DNA of 37,906 bases. Origin: an uncultured Arenicella sp. (GTDB lineage Bacteria > Pseudomonadota > Gammaproteobacteria > Arenicellales > Arenicellaceae). Below the pieces are notes generated by a model that was given only the letters and a program-made list of their open reading frames with translations, was not told the origin of the DNA and searched no databases. Shown one piece after another: positions 1 through 8,926 of the stretch. Position numbers and translations under genes: made by a program. How positions within the stretch are numbered: position 1 is the stretch's first letter; each line of letters starts with the position of its first letter. The stretch is from assembly GCA_938045295.1 (NCBI GenBank), contig CALINO010000045.1, positions 1 to 37,906 on the forward strand. Reading direction: 5' to 3'.

Positions 1-968
1 TGGTTTGAGCCTTCGGCGCCCTGATGCAGGGTGTTGTTAATAATGAACACATTTTTGCCACTGGTGTTCACTATGTCACCGCCGCGATTGTGGTGAAAGT
101 TGTTACCGCGAATGAGAATGTCTTTATCTAAGCGCCCCGCCCCTTCAATGTCCACGCCAAACTGAGGTGAGGTGCCTCGAATATGATGAATGTCGTTATT
201 TAAAATGGCAATGCGTTGCCCGCCAACCACCGACACCCCTTGGCGGCGATTATTGAAAATTTCGTTATTACGTATGGTGACGTCTTTAATCTCGGTAACC
301 AGTAATAAGCCATCGCCGGTCACGCTGTGTATGCGCATGTTTTCAACCAGTACTCGTTCGGTGCCACTTTGCAGGCAAATGGCGTGGCCTTCGTCGTGAG
401 CGGTGGCACCATCTCTGGCACGCGGGGTAAAAATATGGGTGGCGCGATCGCCAATAATGGTGCCGCCTCGAATAACCACGTTCGACTGCCCAGTAACGGC
501 AATCACACAATAATTCCATTTGTCATTGGTGGCCATTCTCAGTACTGTTTTTGAACTGAGTTGCAAGGTGATGTCACTCGGCAACACAATGCCGGCTTGA
601 TAAATGGCGTTGCCTGGCTTACCGATCAGGTACTCGCCATTCGGAATAATGACGGTGTTAAAGCCGTTGCTTTTTGCGGTGTCTATTTGCGCTTGCAAGC
701 GGTTGGTGATGGCGACGGAGTTTTGCCGGTCTACCGTACCAAAATTAACCGTGTAAGCAGCGGTGCTATTAATGTTGGGCAATCTTACCTTGAAGTCTAT
801 CGGCCTTGGCAGCTTTTTGATTGAAGATAATATGGTGGGCAGAAACTCTAAAATAAAATCGTCATTGTTGCCTTTTGGCGCTTGTGGCATGGCATTGACA
901 TAACCGTGTGCTAGCGCAAAAAAGGCGATAACCAAAGTGTTACGAATGCGTGACTGGAGTGGTTTCAT
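1..968 (-). CDS. Secreted right-handed beta-helix protein (partial, C-terminus missing)
   Basis: The reading frame runs open from an ATG at 968 to the left edge, giving the first 322 residues. The N-terminus (MKPLQSRIRNTLVIAFFALAH) reads as a Sec signal peptide. After about residue 90 the protein resembles the pectate-lyase/GH28-type start of a beta-helix (FNTVIIPNGEYLIG), followed by repeated short rungs such as NVVIRGGTIIGD, VLVENMRIHSVTGDG, VTIRNNEIFNNRRQG, IAILNNDIHHI and ILIRGNNFHHNRGG. These are typical of parallel beta-helix polysaccharide lyases, epimerases and hydrolases; the visible part does not tell which. It starts 27 bases after the dipeptidase stop and is probably the last visible gene of the minus-strand operon. 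Product identity beyond 'beta-helix, probably carbohydrate-active and exported' is inference. Confidence 0.85.
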   Translation of the reverse strand, partial: MKPLQSRIRNTLVIAFFALAHGYVNAMPQAPKGNNDDFILEFLPTILSSIKKLPRPIDFKVRLPNINSTAAYTVNFGTVDRQNSVAITNRLQAQIDTAKSNGFNTVIIPNGEYLIGKPGNAIYQAGIVLPSDITLQLSSKTVLRMATNDKWNYCVIAVTGQSNVVIRGGTIIGDRATHIFTPRARDGATAHDEGHAICLQSGTERVLVENMRIHSVTGDGLLLVTEIKDVTIRNNEIFNNRRQGVSVVGGQRIAILNNDIHHIRGTSPQFGVDIEGAGRLDKDILIRGNNFHHNRGGDIVNTSGKNVFIINNTLHQGAEGSN

Positions 969-995
969 TGACGCAGCCGTCCGTTCAGTTCAGGC

Positions 996-2165
996 TTATT
1001 GGCTTGGTAAATATTGCTTTAAGAACGCCAGCATATTGCCACCCATGATTTTCCGAATTTGGTTTTCGCTGAATCCTTGCGCCAACATTTCGTGAGTTAA
1101 TGCCGCCAGTTCGCTGCTGTCAAAGCCAACAGTGACACTGCCATCAAAATCGGAGCCTAATGAAAGGTGGTCTTCACCGACTAAATCGAGGCCGTATTTC
1201 ATGGCATCAACAACGTGTTTGGGTTGATTGCCGCACACGGCGCCGTGCCAATAACCAACCGCAATTAGGCCGCCGTTAGCGGCAATTTTTTGCATCAGCG
1301 CGTCAGAAATGTTTCGATCGTTAGTGCAGTGCCCCTTAAAGCCCGTATGGCTGACAACCAACGGGCGATCAGTCATCGATAATACGTCGGCCACCACCGC
1401 TTCAGACGAGTGCGATACGTCTAAAATAATATCCAACTCAATTATTTTTTTAATCACGTTGCGGCCAAAGTTGGTTAAGCCTGATTTTTTTGTGCCGTGC
1501 AATGAGCCGCCCAGTTTGTTGTCGAAAAAATGCTGTAGGCTCATCATGCGAAAGCCGGCGTCGAACAGCTGCTGTACGTTTTCTAATTTTCCGTCTAAGG
1601 CGTGCGAGCCTTCAGTGCCAATTAAGCCACCGATCAAGCGAGGGTTTTGTTCTCTTTTTTGTTGCCACTGTTTAAGGTCGGCTTGCGATTTTATAATGAA
1701 CAATTCAGTGGGGTTTTGGCGTTCAAAACGGTGCAGCTTATCCGCTTGGTGCAGTGCACGTGCGCTCAAACTTGACCAGGTATTTACTGGCCAACGTTGC
1801 CCCAGTGCCAGCTTGGTGATGTCGTCCGGCGCGTCGTTGTCATTGTGGCTGTAATTTAAGCCGCTGGGCGATTTGGTGACGGTGGTGAACATTTGCAAGC
1901 CTACATTGCCTTGGCGCAGCCTGGGTAGGTCAACGTGGCTGTAGTCGTGCTGTTTGCTTATGTCTCGATTCCATAACAATGTGTCGGCGTGCCAGTCGCC
2001 AATAATGAGTGTGTTGTGTAATGCTTGAGCCTGCTCAGAGACAGGGTAAGGCGAGTGCTCGGTAACCGGGTTTTGTTGGTCATCAACAATGCGGGGCGCA
2101 AAAATGAAAAATAGAGCCAGTGCGAGGAGTATTGTAGTAACAATGATGGCAATGGCTTTTTTCAT
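996..2165 (-). CDS. Membrane-anchored peptidase M19 (renal dipeptidase family)
   Basis: 389 residues. An N-terminal hydrophobic stretch (about residues 5-23) anchors or exports the protein, and a TIM-barrel M19 domain follows. Expected zinc ligands are visible: HxD in GDWHADTL (H59, D61), E185 in GTEGSHAL, H252 in LDVSHSS and H273 in VVSHTGFKG; the C-terminal LSLGSDFDG motif is also typical. The family hydrolyses dipeptides, including ones with D-residues, and some members act on beta-lactam-like or N-acyl substrates, so substrate is not set by sequence. It starts 6 bases after the AAA+ ATPase stop, suggesting co-transcription, probably on the periplasmic side of the inner membrane. Confidence 0.93.
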   Translation of the reverse strand: MKKAIAIIVTTILLALALFFIFAPRIVDDQQNPVTEHSPYPVSEQAQALHNTLIIGDWHADTLLWNRDISKQHDYSHVDLPRLRQGNVGLQMFTTVTKSPSGLNYSHNDNDAPDDITKLALGQRWPVNTWSSLSARALHQADKLHRFERQNPTELFIIKSQADLKQWQQKREQNPRLIGGLIGTEGSHALDGKLENVQQLFDAGFRMMSLQHFFDNKLGGSLHGTKKSGLTNFGRNVIKKIIELDIILDVSHSSEAVVADVLSMTDRPLVVSHTGFKGHCTNDRNISDALMQKIAANGGLIAVGYWHGAVCGNQPKHVVDAMKYGLDLVGEDHLSLGSDFDGSVTVGFDSSELAALTHEMLAQGFSENQIRKIMGGNMLAFLKQYLPSQ

Positions 2166-2171
2166 GAAGGT

Positions 2172-3641
2172 TTACACCATAATGGTTCGGGAGGAAGCCC
2201 ATTCTCTTAAATGTTGAATCTTTTCTGCCATCAGTACTGACAACGGCCGTGTTGTTTCCACTTCTTGCAGAAGAACCTCGGTGGTGATTGAGGTGTTCTC
2301 GGCGTAAGTGGCGTACACCGCACTCACAATTAATTGTTCAAGTTCGGCGCCTGAGAAGCCCTCAGTTTTGCTTGAAATTGACATAATGTCAATCATTGAC
2401 TTATCCAGTTCGCGCCGGTCCAGATGAATCTCTAAAATCGCCGCTCGGTCTTCTTGGTTTGGTAGGTCTACAAAAAACACTTCGTCAAAGCGCCCTTTTC
2501 GTATCAATTCCGGTGGCAGGGCGCTCACGTCATTGGCGGTGGCGACCAAAAACACCCGTTTCTTATTTTCGGCTAACCACGTTAGGAAAGTGCCCAGCAT
2601 GCGCTTGGAAACATCGTCTGAATTAGAAACCGCCGATAAGCCTTTTTCTATTTCATCCAACCACAATACGCAGGGTTCCATCAGCTCGGCGGTATTTAAA
2701 GCCGTCCTGAGATTTTCTTCAGTTTGGCCATAGAATCGGTTGTACAAAATGGCAAAGTCTAAATGCAGCAACGGTAAGCCCCATGAGCTGGCCACCGCCT
2801 TGGCCGCCATGCTTTTACCGCAGCCTTGAACGCCAAGCAGCATGATGCCTTTGGGGATGTCACCGCCGGGCAATTTAGTGTCGCCGGCAAACACCGGCTT
2901 ACGTAATGTGAGCCATTTTTTTAAATTATCAAAGCCGGCAATGTCATCCAGCTCTTCATAATCGAGGTGCAAATTGAGTAAGCTGTCTTGGTTTAATACA
3001 TCAAACTTATCTTTCGCAATATGGATGATGTCTTGTTGGTTCAACACTCCGTCGTCGTAGATGGCGTGCTTGCTTAAGCGCTGTGCGTCACTCATTTTTA
3101 AGCCACACAGATTATCCACAATTTTGCTGACAATTCGCCGGTCTTCCACTTTCAGCTTGCGGTCATGTTCGTGCATCCACTGTTTGGCTAAGTTGTTCAC
3201 CATGCGCTTTAGTTCATCGCGCGTGGGCAAGGGCAGAGAATAGTGGGTGGCAAGGTGGCGTAAGTCTTCAGGCAGTTCAATGCTCTTAGACAGTAAAATC
3301 AGGGTGTGCTCGGTGTCATTAATGCAGTCTTTAATGTATCGAACCGCCAGTGGTTCAGTTAAAAAAGAATGAAAGTCCACCAACACATAGATGGACGGCA
3401 CGCTGGTGGCCACAATTTGGCCTAAAAGCTGTTGATAATCGCCGTTTATTTTTTGCGCACCGTAACCTTCGGCCAAGCGTTTCAGGCCTTTGGTTAAAGA
3501 CCATAAAAAAACCGGCTTTTGCGAGCGGCGAGCCAACTCTTTAAACCCGCTGACATAGCAGCCTTCTCGCTCAGTCTCTATCACCACTAAGCGTTTGTTC
3601 TTTACTAATAAAATTTCCAGGTCGTGCAGGCTGTTATTCAT
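2172..3641 (-). CDS. AAA+ ATPase, Ycf46-like
   Basis: 489 residues. The N-terminal half (1-230) is the non-catalytic region typical of Ycf46-like proteins. The AAA+ module has Walker A GVQGCGKS (270-277), Walker B CVLWLDEIEKG (324-334), sensor-1 ATANDV and an RKGRFDE motif carrying the arginine-finger region. FtsH/VCP-type sequence but with no protease domain and no membrane segment. Ycf46-like proteins occur in cyanobacteria, plastids and many proteobacteria; their role is poorly defined (links to CO2 use and photosynthesis are reported for cyanobacteria). It sits 20 bases after rmuC and 6 bases before the dipeptidase. Family call is firm, function is not. Confidence 0.92.
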   Translation of the reverse strand: MNNSLHDLEILLVKNKRLVVIETEREGCYVSGFKELARRSQKPVFLWSLTKGLKRLAEGYGAQKINGDYQQLLGQIVATSVPSIYVLVDFHSFLTEPLAVRYIKDCINDTEHTLILLSKSIELPEDLRHLATHYSLPLPTRDELKRMVNNLAKQWMHEHDRKLKVEDRRIVSKIVDNLCGLKMSDAQRLSKHAIYDDGVLNQQDIIHIAKDKFDVLNQDSLLNLHLDYEELDDIAGFDNLKKWLTLRKPVFAGDTKLPGGDIPKGIMLLGVQGCGKSMAAKAVASSWGLPLLHLDFAILYNRFYGQTEENLRTALNTAELMEPCVLWLDEIEKGLSAVSNSDDVSKRMLGTFLTWLAENKKRVFLVATANDVSALPPELIRKGRFDEVFFVDLPNQEDRAAILEIHLDRRELDKSMIDIMSISSKTEGFSGAELEQLIVSAVYATYAENTSITTEVLLQEVETTRPLSVLMAEKIQHLREWASSRTIMV

Positions 3642-3661
3642 GGCTGTGGCTTTTTGCAGGC

Positions 3662-5236
3662 CTAATCGTTGTCAGTGTCGGGCTGAGTGTGAGTATTGTT
3701 ATCAACGTTTTCAGGTAAGGCTTCCACTTCGAGTCGATTGGTTTCAAACTCGTGGTGTTTGTGTTCCAGTTCGGGCATTTCTTTGCTGGCCTTATTAGAG
3801 AGTTCGGTAAAGCGTTTCACTTTGCCTTGCAGCCCTTGTTTGCCAGAAATGGCGGTCACGGTTTTGTTGTAATGGTTGCTGATTGAGCCCAGCGCCTTAC
3901 CCAACGCTTCCAGGCGCTCACTGACGGTGGCGACGGAATTGAAAATGTCATTGGCGGCATCGCCTAGCTGGCGTGCTTCTTTATTGCTGCGCTCTAGCAT
4001 CCATAAATTTGCCACCGTACGCAGAATCGGAATCAGAGTGGTGTGCGACACCAGTATCACGTTCTTGCGGTAACCGTAGGCGAATAGCTCAGGGTCGTGC
4101 TTCATGGCTTCAATGTAGGCGGGCTCAATTGGCATGAACATCAAAATAAAGTCGGGGCTGTGTACGGCCGACAAGTTGACGTAATCTTTGCTGGCCAGAT
4201 CGTCAATGTGTTTGCGCACCGCGGCCACGTGTAAACGCATGGCCGTGTCTTGCTGTTCCGGCTCGCCAGAACAGGCTTTTTCATAGGCATTTAATGAGAC
4301 TTTGCTGTCGATAATAATGCACTTATCTTCTGGCAGTTTGATTAAGTAATCCGTTTGCTTGCGGTTGCCATTGTCATCGGTAAACGCCGTTTGCTTCACG
4401 TAATGATCATTTGCCACCAAACCGCTTAGCTCAAGTGTGCGCTCTAGCTGCGCTTCGCCCCAGGCGCCGCGTTGTTGTGAATCGCCTTTGAGTGCGGCGG
4501 TTAGGTTGCTGGCTTCCTCTTGCATTTGAAAGCCCATGCGCCGCACATTATCAATTTCTGCTTTAAGAGTGCTGTTGTCTTTTATGTTTTCGCTGTGCAC
4601 TTCGTTCACGCGCTGCTGAAAACCTTGTATTTGTTCTTGCAGTGGCTTTAGCAGTGCACCCACGCCTTCTTTGTTTTGCTCGGCCAACATCTTTTGCCGA
4701 TCTTTCATGATCTCTTCTGACACCGACTTAAACTCAACTTTAAGTTCGGCTTTTTGCCGTTTAAACTCAGCCTTTAGTTCGCTCAGTTTATTGCGCTCGG
4801 CTTCAAGATGGGCGGTTTGTTCTCGAATGTCACTTTCAAGCCGGTGGGTTTTGCGTTGATAGTTTTCTTGTATTTCACGCAAGCCCGCGCGCTCATTTTC
4901 CAGTTGCGTAACTTGCGATTGTTTTTCATCGCGGCTGGTTTTCAATTCAGCGCTTTGTGCAATTAGCTGTTGAATTTGAAGCGCGTTATTGGTGACTTGC
5001 TGGTTGGCCGATGAATAGTCTTGTTCGAGCTGTTCAATGCGTTGCGCATTGCTGGCACGGGTAATGGCCAGTTCTTCACGTTCCGCGTTTATTTCAGCCA
5101 AGCGCTTGCGTGCGCGTAGGCTGCTAATTAATAACGCCAGTAGTAATATGGCAATGGCGGCTACTAGCCAATAGCGCGGTAAAGCTTGGTTAAGCCAAAA
5201 TAATAATTGTTGTTGTATGTTATTCACTATTACCAC
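3662..5236 (-). CDS. rmuC: RmuC-family DNA recombination protein
   Basis: 524 residues. An N-terminal membrane segment (about 12-41) is followed by a long coiled coil (about 45-200, rich in E, Q, K, R) and the conserved RmuC nuclease-like domain, with the stretches QRGAWGEAQLERTLE, DYLIKLPEDKCIIIDSKVSL and FMPIEPAYIEA. RmuC limits inversion at short inverted repeats in E. coli and belongs to the PD-(D/E)xK-like fold; IIDSKV holds the expected D-x-K. The start is GTG at 5236, overlapping the upstream stop by 7 bases; a second GTG at 5227 would avoid the overlap and neither has a clear Shine-Dalgarno. Translational coupling with the DUF2058 gene is likely. Confidence 0.94.
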   Translation of the reverse strand: MVIVNNIQQQLLFWLNQALPRYWLVAAIAILLLALLISSLRARKRLAEINAEREELAITRASNAQRIEQLEQDYSSANQQVTNNALQIQQLIAQSAELKTSRDEKQSQVTQLENERAGLREIQENYQRKTHRLESDIREQTAHLEAERNKLSELKAEFKRQKAELKVEFKSVSEEIMKDRQKMLAEQNKEGVGALLKPLQEQIQGFQQRVNEVHSENIKDNSTLKAEIDNVRRMGFQMQEEASNLTAALKGDSQQRGAWGEAQLERTLELSGLVANDHYVKQTAFTDDNGNRKQTDYLIKLPEDKCIIIDSKVSLNAYEKACSGEPEQQDTAMRLHVAAVRKHIDDLASKDYVNLSAVHSPDFILMFMPIEPAYIEAMKHDPELFAYGYRKNVILVSHTTLIPILRTVANLWMLERSNKEARQLGDAANDIFNSVATVSERLEALGKALGSISNHYNKTVTAISGKQGLQGKVKRFTELSNKASKEMPELEHKHHEFETNRLEVEALPENVDNNTHTQPDTDND

Positions 5237-5763
5237 ATTAAGTCATCGGGAATTTGGTAGTCGGCGTACGGGTCGTCGGCAGCCGGGGCTTGGCTGCTTT
5301 GCTCATTCTTTACTACCATATTGGCGTCGCGTTCAGCAATTTTATTCGCCACCACTTTAGGCACAACTTCAAATACGTCGTTGCCAACTGCAATAATCAC
5401 AAGGTGGTCTTTAGAAAGCTGTTTGTGCTGCTCTTCGGTCACATAAACGGTTTTGACTTTCTTGGCGTGGGTAAAATTATACGCAGTTTCGCCGTCTTTA
5501 CGATCGACCTTGCTGCCATTCACCAATTGTTTAATTTGCGCAATCAGCGCCTTACGTTCGGCTTCAGCGCGCCGCTGTTCATTTAATTTTTTGTCTTTTT
5601 TTGCTTTATCCAACATGGCTCGTTGAGTGCGCAAGGCGTTTTCACTGGGCTTTTTGCGGTTCTTTTTCGCCACTTGTGGTGCCTTTTTCTTTGGCTTCTT
5701 TTTAACGTCTTGTTTTTTTACCAAGCCGGCTTTGAGCAGTTGGTCCTTTAAAGAATTACTCAT
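5230..5763 (-). CDS. DUF2058 (YaiL-like) protein
   Basis: 177 residues. The N-terminus (MSNSLKDQLLKAGLV) followed by a lysine-rich stretch (about 17-60), and the central motif YNFTHAKKVKTVYV, match the YaiL/DUF2058 family of gammaproteobacteria. The very basic first half suggests nucleic-acid or ribosome binding; no catalytic motif is seen and the family is functionally uncharacterised. It is the first gene of the run DUF2058-rmuC-AAA-dipeptidase-beta helix and is separated from hslO by 92 bases. Confidence 0.88.
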   Translation of the reverse strand: MSNSLKDQLLKAGLVKKQDVKKKPKKKAPQVAKKNRKKPSENALRTQRAMLDKAKKDKKLNEQRRAEAERKALIAQIKQLVNGSKVDRKDGETAYNFTHAKKVKTVYVTEEQHKQLSKDHLVIIAVGNDVFEVVPKVVANKIAERDANMVVKNEQSSQAPAADDPYADYQIPDDLMW

Positions 5764-5855
5764 GGTGATGTGTGTGTTGGGTAAAATTAATGGTGTTTAA
5801 AATAACGGTCAGTTTGGCGTTCAGATTCAACAGTGCCGGTTAAATGCAGGCACTG

Positions 5856-6737
5856 TTAATCGAAAAAGCCCCGCACTTGAGTAAAGTCAAACTCATAGCG
5901 TTGAAAACAAAAGTGGCAATCAATCACTAAATGCTCATTGCCTTGCGATTCTTGTTCGCCAATTAAGGCTTCAATGTCTTCTTGGCCCAGCGCTTTAATG
6001 GCTTCTATTGATTTTTCGGGTGAGCATACGCAGCCAAATTCAACGGCTTGTGCATCGAACAGGCGGCAGCTCTCTTCATGGAATAAGCGGGTCAGTATTT
6101 CAGGTGCTGACAAGCTCAATGCCTCTTCTTTGCTCAAGGTGCCCAATAAGGCTTTTAGGCGTTGTAAGTGATCGTGCGCCAAGGCGTCATCTTTAATCTG
6201 CTCTTTGGGCAGTGCGTGCAAGGCAATGCCAAGTGCGTTTTCACCGTCACTGTGAAGTGAAAACAAACTGGGCAATTGTTCTGAGCGTTGAAAATAGTCT
6301 TCTAAGCACGCGGCCAGAGTGACGTGTTCAATGGGCACAATGCTTTGATAGCGCTCACCGGCGTCGGGCGAAATGGTAATGGCCAATACCGCACCGTCAC
6401 CCAATTCATTAAGGTGAAGGGTGTCGTTAGCGACTAAGCCTTGCGCGTCGTATTCTGCAATGGCGCGCACTTGGCGGTTGGCCATGCAGTCGGCCATAAT
6501 CAGGTCAATGGCCCCTTTGGTACGCAGTTGAATGGTGAGGCTGCCGTCAATTTTTATCGAGTCTCTTAGCAGTGTGGCCGCTAAGGCAAACTCATTCAGT
6601 AAATTGGCTAAGTTTGCCGGGTAATGATGAGTGGACTGAATCGCTTCGGCGGTTTCTTGTAGTTTAACGACGCAGCCGCGCACATCAATTTTGTCAAAAA
6701 CGAAACGTTGGCGAAAATCTTTACTTACAGTAGTCAT
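5856..6737 (-). CDS. hslO: Redox-regulated chaperone Hsp33
   Basis: 293 residues, normal for Hsp33. The N-terminal substrate-binding domain is followed by the redox switch: Cys236-x-Cys238 and Cys274-x-x-Cys277, the four zinc ligands that become disulfides under oxidative stress and turn on holdase activity in the cytoplasm. The conserved GDGAVLAITISP segment also fits. No convincing ribosome-binding site precedes the ATG at 6737, but the N-terminal MTTVSKDFRQRFVFD aligns with the family start. Confidence 0.96.
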   Translation of the reverse strand: MTTVSKDFRQRFVFDKIDVRGCVVKLQETAEAIQSTHHYPANLANLLNEFALAATLLRDSIKIDGSLTIQLRTKGAIDLIMADCMANRQVRAIAEYDAQGLVANDTLHLNELGDGAVLAITISPDAGERYQSIVPIEHVTLAACLEDYFQRSEQLPSLFSLHSDGENALGIALHALPKEQIKDDALAHDHLQRLKALLGTLSKEEALSLSAPEILTRLFHEESCRLFDAQAVEFGCVCSPEKSIEAIKALGQEDIEALIGEQESQGNEHLVIDCHFCFQRYEFDFTQVRGFFD

Positions 6738-6817
6738 GAGGTCATTGTATCAAGCAAACCATTGGCTGCGATACGTTCTGTCTGTGTTTATTAATAGTGT
6801 GGATTTGTGTGGCGTGC

Positions 6818-7618
6818 TTAAAGTGCAATTGCGATCAACAAGCCGCCCAGCAGTAGGCGGTAGATAACAAAAGGCGTCATGCCAACACGCTCAATAAAGC
6901 GCATAAAAAGGTTCATGCACAAAAAGGCCACCAGTGCCGACACCACCACGCCGGTGGCTAAAATGCTCCAAGAAACATCGGCGTTGCTTTGTATTAAATC
7001 GCGGCCTTTTAATAAGCCAGGCAATGCAATGGCGGGTACGGCCATTAAAAATGAAAAGCGGGCGGCCGCAATACGGCTATAGCCCAAGGCTAACAAGGCG
7101 CTCATGGTAATGCCTGAGCGCGAGGTGCCTGGTATTAAGGCCATGGCTTGTGCGCAGCCTATAATCAGGGTGTGTTTCCAGTTTAAATCAGTGAGTTGTT
7201 TGCTGTTGGCATTGCCTTTTCGGTCGGCCCAACCTAACACTAAACCAAAGAAAATGGTGGCGGCGGCAATAACCAATGTTGAGCGTAGGTTCAGCTCAAT
7301 AAAGTCTTTAAACGCCAAGCCGACTAAACCCACCGGAATGGTGGCCACAATAATCAACCAGCCAAGTTGGCCATCTTGATTCCACTGCCGATTGCCCCAG
7401 CCAGTCAACCAAGCAGGCACAATGCGGCTGATCTCTTTGCGTAAAAAGGCCACCACGGCAATTAACGTGCCCACATGCACTGCTACATCAAAGGCCAGGC
7501 CTTGATCTTCCCAGCCCAGTAATTCGGGCACTAAAATTAGGTGAGCAGAGCTGGATATTGGCAAAAATTCGACAATACCTTGCACGACTGCCAATACGAT
7601 GGCTTGAAAAAAGTCCAT
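6818..7618 (-). CDS. uppP: Undecaprenyl-diphosphatase
   Basis: 266 residues from the ATG at 7618. An upstream TTG at 7666 would add 16 residues not expected in the family, so the ATG is preferred. The two active-site regions of BacA/UppP are present: VQGIVEFLPISSSAHLILV near the N-terminus (a Q/ExxxE motif) and ALIPGTSRSGITMSALLALG in the middle. About eight hydrophobic segments are visible. The enzyme dephosphorylates undecaprenyl diphosphate to recycle the lipid carrier of peptidoglycan and O-antigen synthesis, and over-expression gives bacitracin resistance in E. coli. It diverges from the SDR gene at 7738. Confidence 0.95.
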   Translation of the reverse strand: MDFFQAIVLAVVQGIVEFLPISSSAHLILVPELLGWEDQGLAFDVAVHVGTLIAVVAFLRKEISRIVPAWLTGWGNRQWNQDGQLGWLIIVATIPVGLVGLAFKDFIELNLRSTLVIAAATIFFGLVLGWADRKGNANSKQLTDLNWKHTLIIGCAQAMALIPGTSRSGITMSALLALGYSRIAAARFSFLMAVPAIALPGLLKGRDLIQSNADVSWSILATGVVVSALVAFLCMNLFMRFIERVGMTPFVIYRLLLGGLLIAIAL

Positions 7619-7737
7619 AAACGAAGAATGCTGAAATTCAAATAGGTTATAGTAAGTTCTTAGCAAAGAATTTGCACTAACTATGCCTTTATTTCAGGTG
7701 TAAATGGGGCACAAAACTTCACACACAGTATTTAGTT

Positions 7738-8478
7738 ATGACGGACTCAACTAAAACGGCGTTAATTACTGGCGGGGCTAAACGAATTGGCCGCCAAATG
7801 GTCATTGCACTGCATCAGCAGGGTTATAACGTGGTGGTGCATTACCGCTCTTCGTCGGGCTCGGCCTCTGAACTGGTTGATGATTTAAATCAGCAGCGCC
7901 CCAATTCCGCAATCACAGTGCAAGGTGACTTGTTAGACATTCATTGTATTCCCAGCCTTATTGAGCAATGCGTTGAGCAGTTTGGGCGTTTGGATGCGCT
8001 GGTTAATAATGCATCCAGCTTTTACCCAACCCCGATTGAGCTGCTTGAAGAAGATTATTGGAATGATTTGGTGGGCAGCAATCTAAAAGCGCCGGCGTTT
8101 TTGGTAAAGCATGCGGCCAAGCATTTGCGTGAGGTTAATGGGGCCATCATTAATATTGTGGATATCCATGCCCGTAACCCCATGGCCAATCACCCCATTT
8201 ATTGTTCGGCAAAAGCCGGCTTGGAAATGCTCACGAAAGCGTTGGCGCGTGATTTGGCGCCGCAGATTCGGGTTAACGCAGTGGCGCCGGGAGCCATTAT
8301 TTGGCCAGAAAAAAACAGCAGTGAGGCTGAAAAAGCCGACGTGTTGAAGAAAATCCCATTGCAGCGCATGGGCGACCCGCAGGACATTGCTGATTTAGTG
8401 TGCTTCTTGCTTGATAAAGCGCACTATATTACAGGGCAAGTGATCGCGGTCGACGGTGGCCGTTCGGTGATGATCTAG
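7738..8478 (+). CDS. Pteridine-reductase-type SDR (FolM-like)
   Basis: 246 residues, classical short-chain dehydrogenase size. The cofactor motif TGGAKRIG (residues 11-18), with a basic residue that favours NADPH, and NNASSFYPTP are typical of pteridine reductases. The catalytic set is D142, Y155 and K159; the Asp in place of the usual SDR Ser and its 13-residue distance to Tyr match PTR1/FolM. The likely reaction is NADPH-dependent reduction of dihydrobiopterin/dihydromonapterin or dihydrofolate in the cytoplasm. Convergent neighbour folB, 7 bases away, acts in the same pterin/folate pathway and supports the call. Confidence 0.88.
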   Translation: MTDSTKTALITGGAKRIGRQMVIALHQQGYNVVVHYRSSSGSASELVDDLNQQRPNSAITVQGDLLDIHCIPSLIEQCVEQFGRLDALVNNASSFYPTPIELLEEDYWNDLVGSNLKAPAFLVKHAAKHLREVNGAIINIVDIHARNPMANHPIYCSAKAGLEMLTKALARDLAPQIRVNAVAPGAIIWPEKNSSEAEKADVLKKIPLQRMGDPQDIADLVCFLLDKAHYITGQVIAVDGGRSVMI

Positions 8479-8485
8479 ATCAGTT

Positions 8486-8839
8486 TTACTGACTGCGTTC
8501 GACAATAATACCGACGTGTTTAACCCCTTTTACCGCAGAACCTTTGTCGACTTTGATTTTCACCCACGAGGTGTCAAACTCAGCCAAAATCAGATCGGCC
8601 AGCTTATGCGCCAAGGTTTCGATTAACTCAAACGGGGTGTCTTTAGTGAACGATTGCACTCGCGTTGCAATGGCCTGATAGTCAAGTGCGTGCTCTAAAT
8701 CGTCGTTAGCCGCGGCTTTGGCCGCATCGGTGGCAAGGTCAATATCAAGGGTTAGGGTCTGGCGTATTTGCTTTTCCCACTCCCAAACTCCGATGGTGCA
8801 TTCGCACTTTAGGCCATGTAAGTAAACTATATCGGTCAT
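8486..8839 (-). CDS. folB: Dihydroneopterin aldolase
   Basis: 117 residues. The N-terminal MTDIVYLHGLKCECTIGVWEWEK, the central ELIETLA segment and the C-terminal KVDKGSAVKGVKHVGI match FolB; the Glu in ELIETLA and the Lys near the C-terminus are the expected active-site positions. It converts 7,8-dihydroneopterin to 6-hydroxymethyl-dihydropterin in folate synthesis. It diverges from plsY with 87 bases between, an arrangement common in proteobacteria. Confidence 0.95.
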   Translation of the reverse strand: MTDIVYLHGLKCECTIGVWEWEKQIRQTLTLDIDLATDAAKAAANDDLEHALDYQAIATRVQSFTKDTPFELIETLAHKLADLILAEFDTSWVKIKVDKGSAVKGVKHVGIIVERSQ

Positions 8840-8926
8840 TTCGTTATTTTAGTACAAACTTTGGTAACGCAGTCAGTGTAAACTATCAGCCCTACCCTGA
8901 TAACCGTTTTCTTTAGGCGTTGCTTC

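Noticed and set aside
1309-1854. 181-codon open frame opposite the dipeptidase
   Set aside because: Antisense to a clear M19 gene, cysteine/serine-rich without any motif.
5254-5586. 110-codon open frame opposite the DUF2058 gene
   Set aside because: Follows from the lysine-rich codons on the other strand; no family resemblance and no ribosome-binding site.
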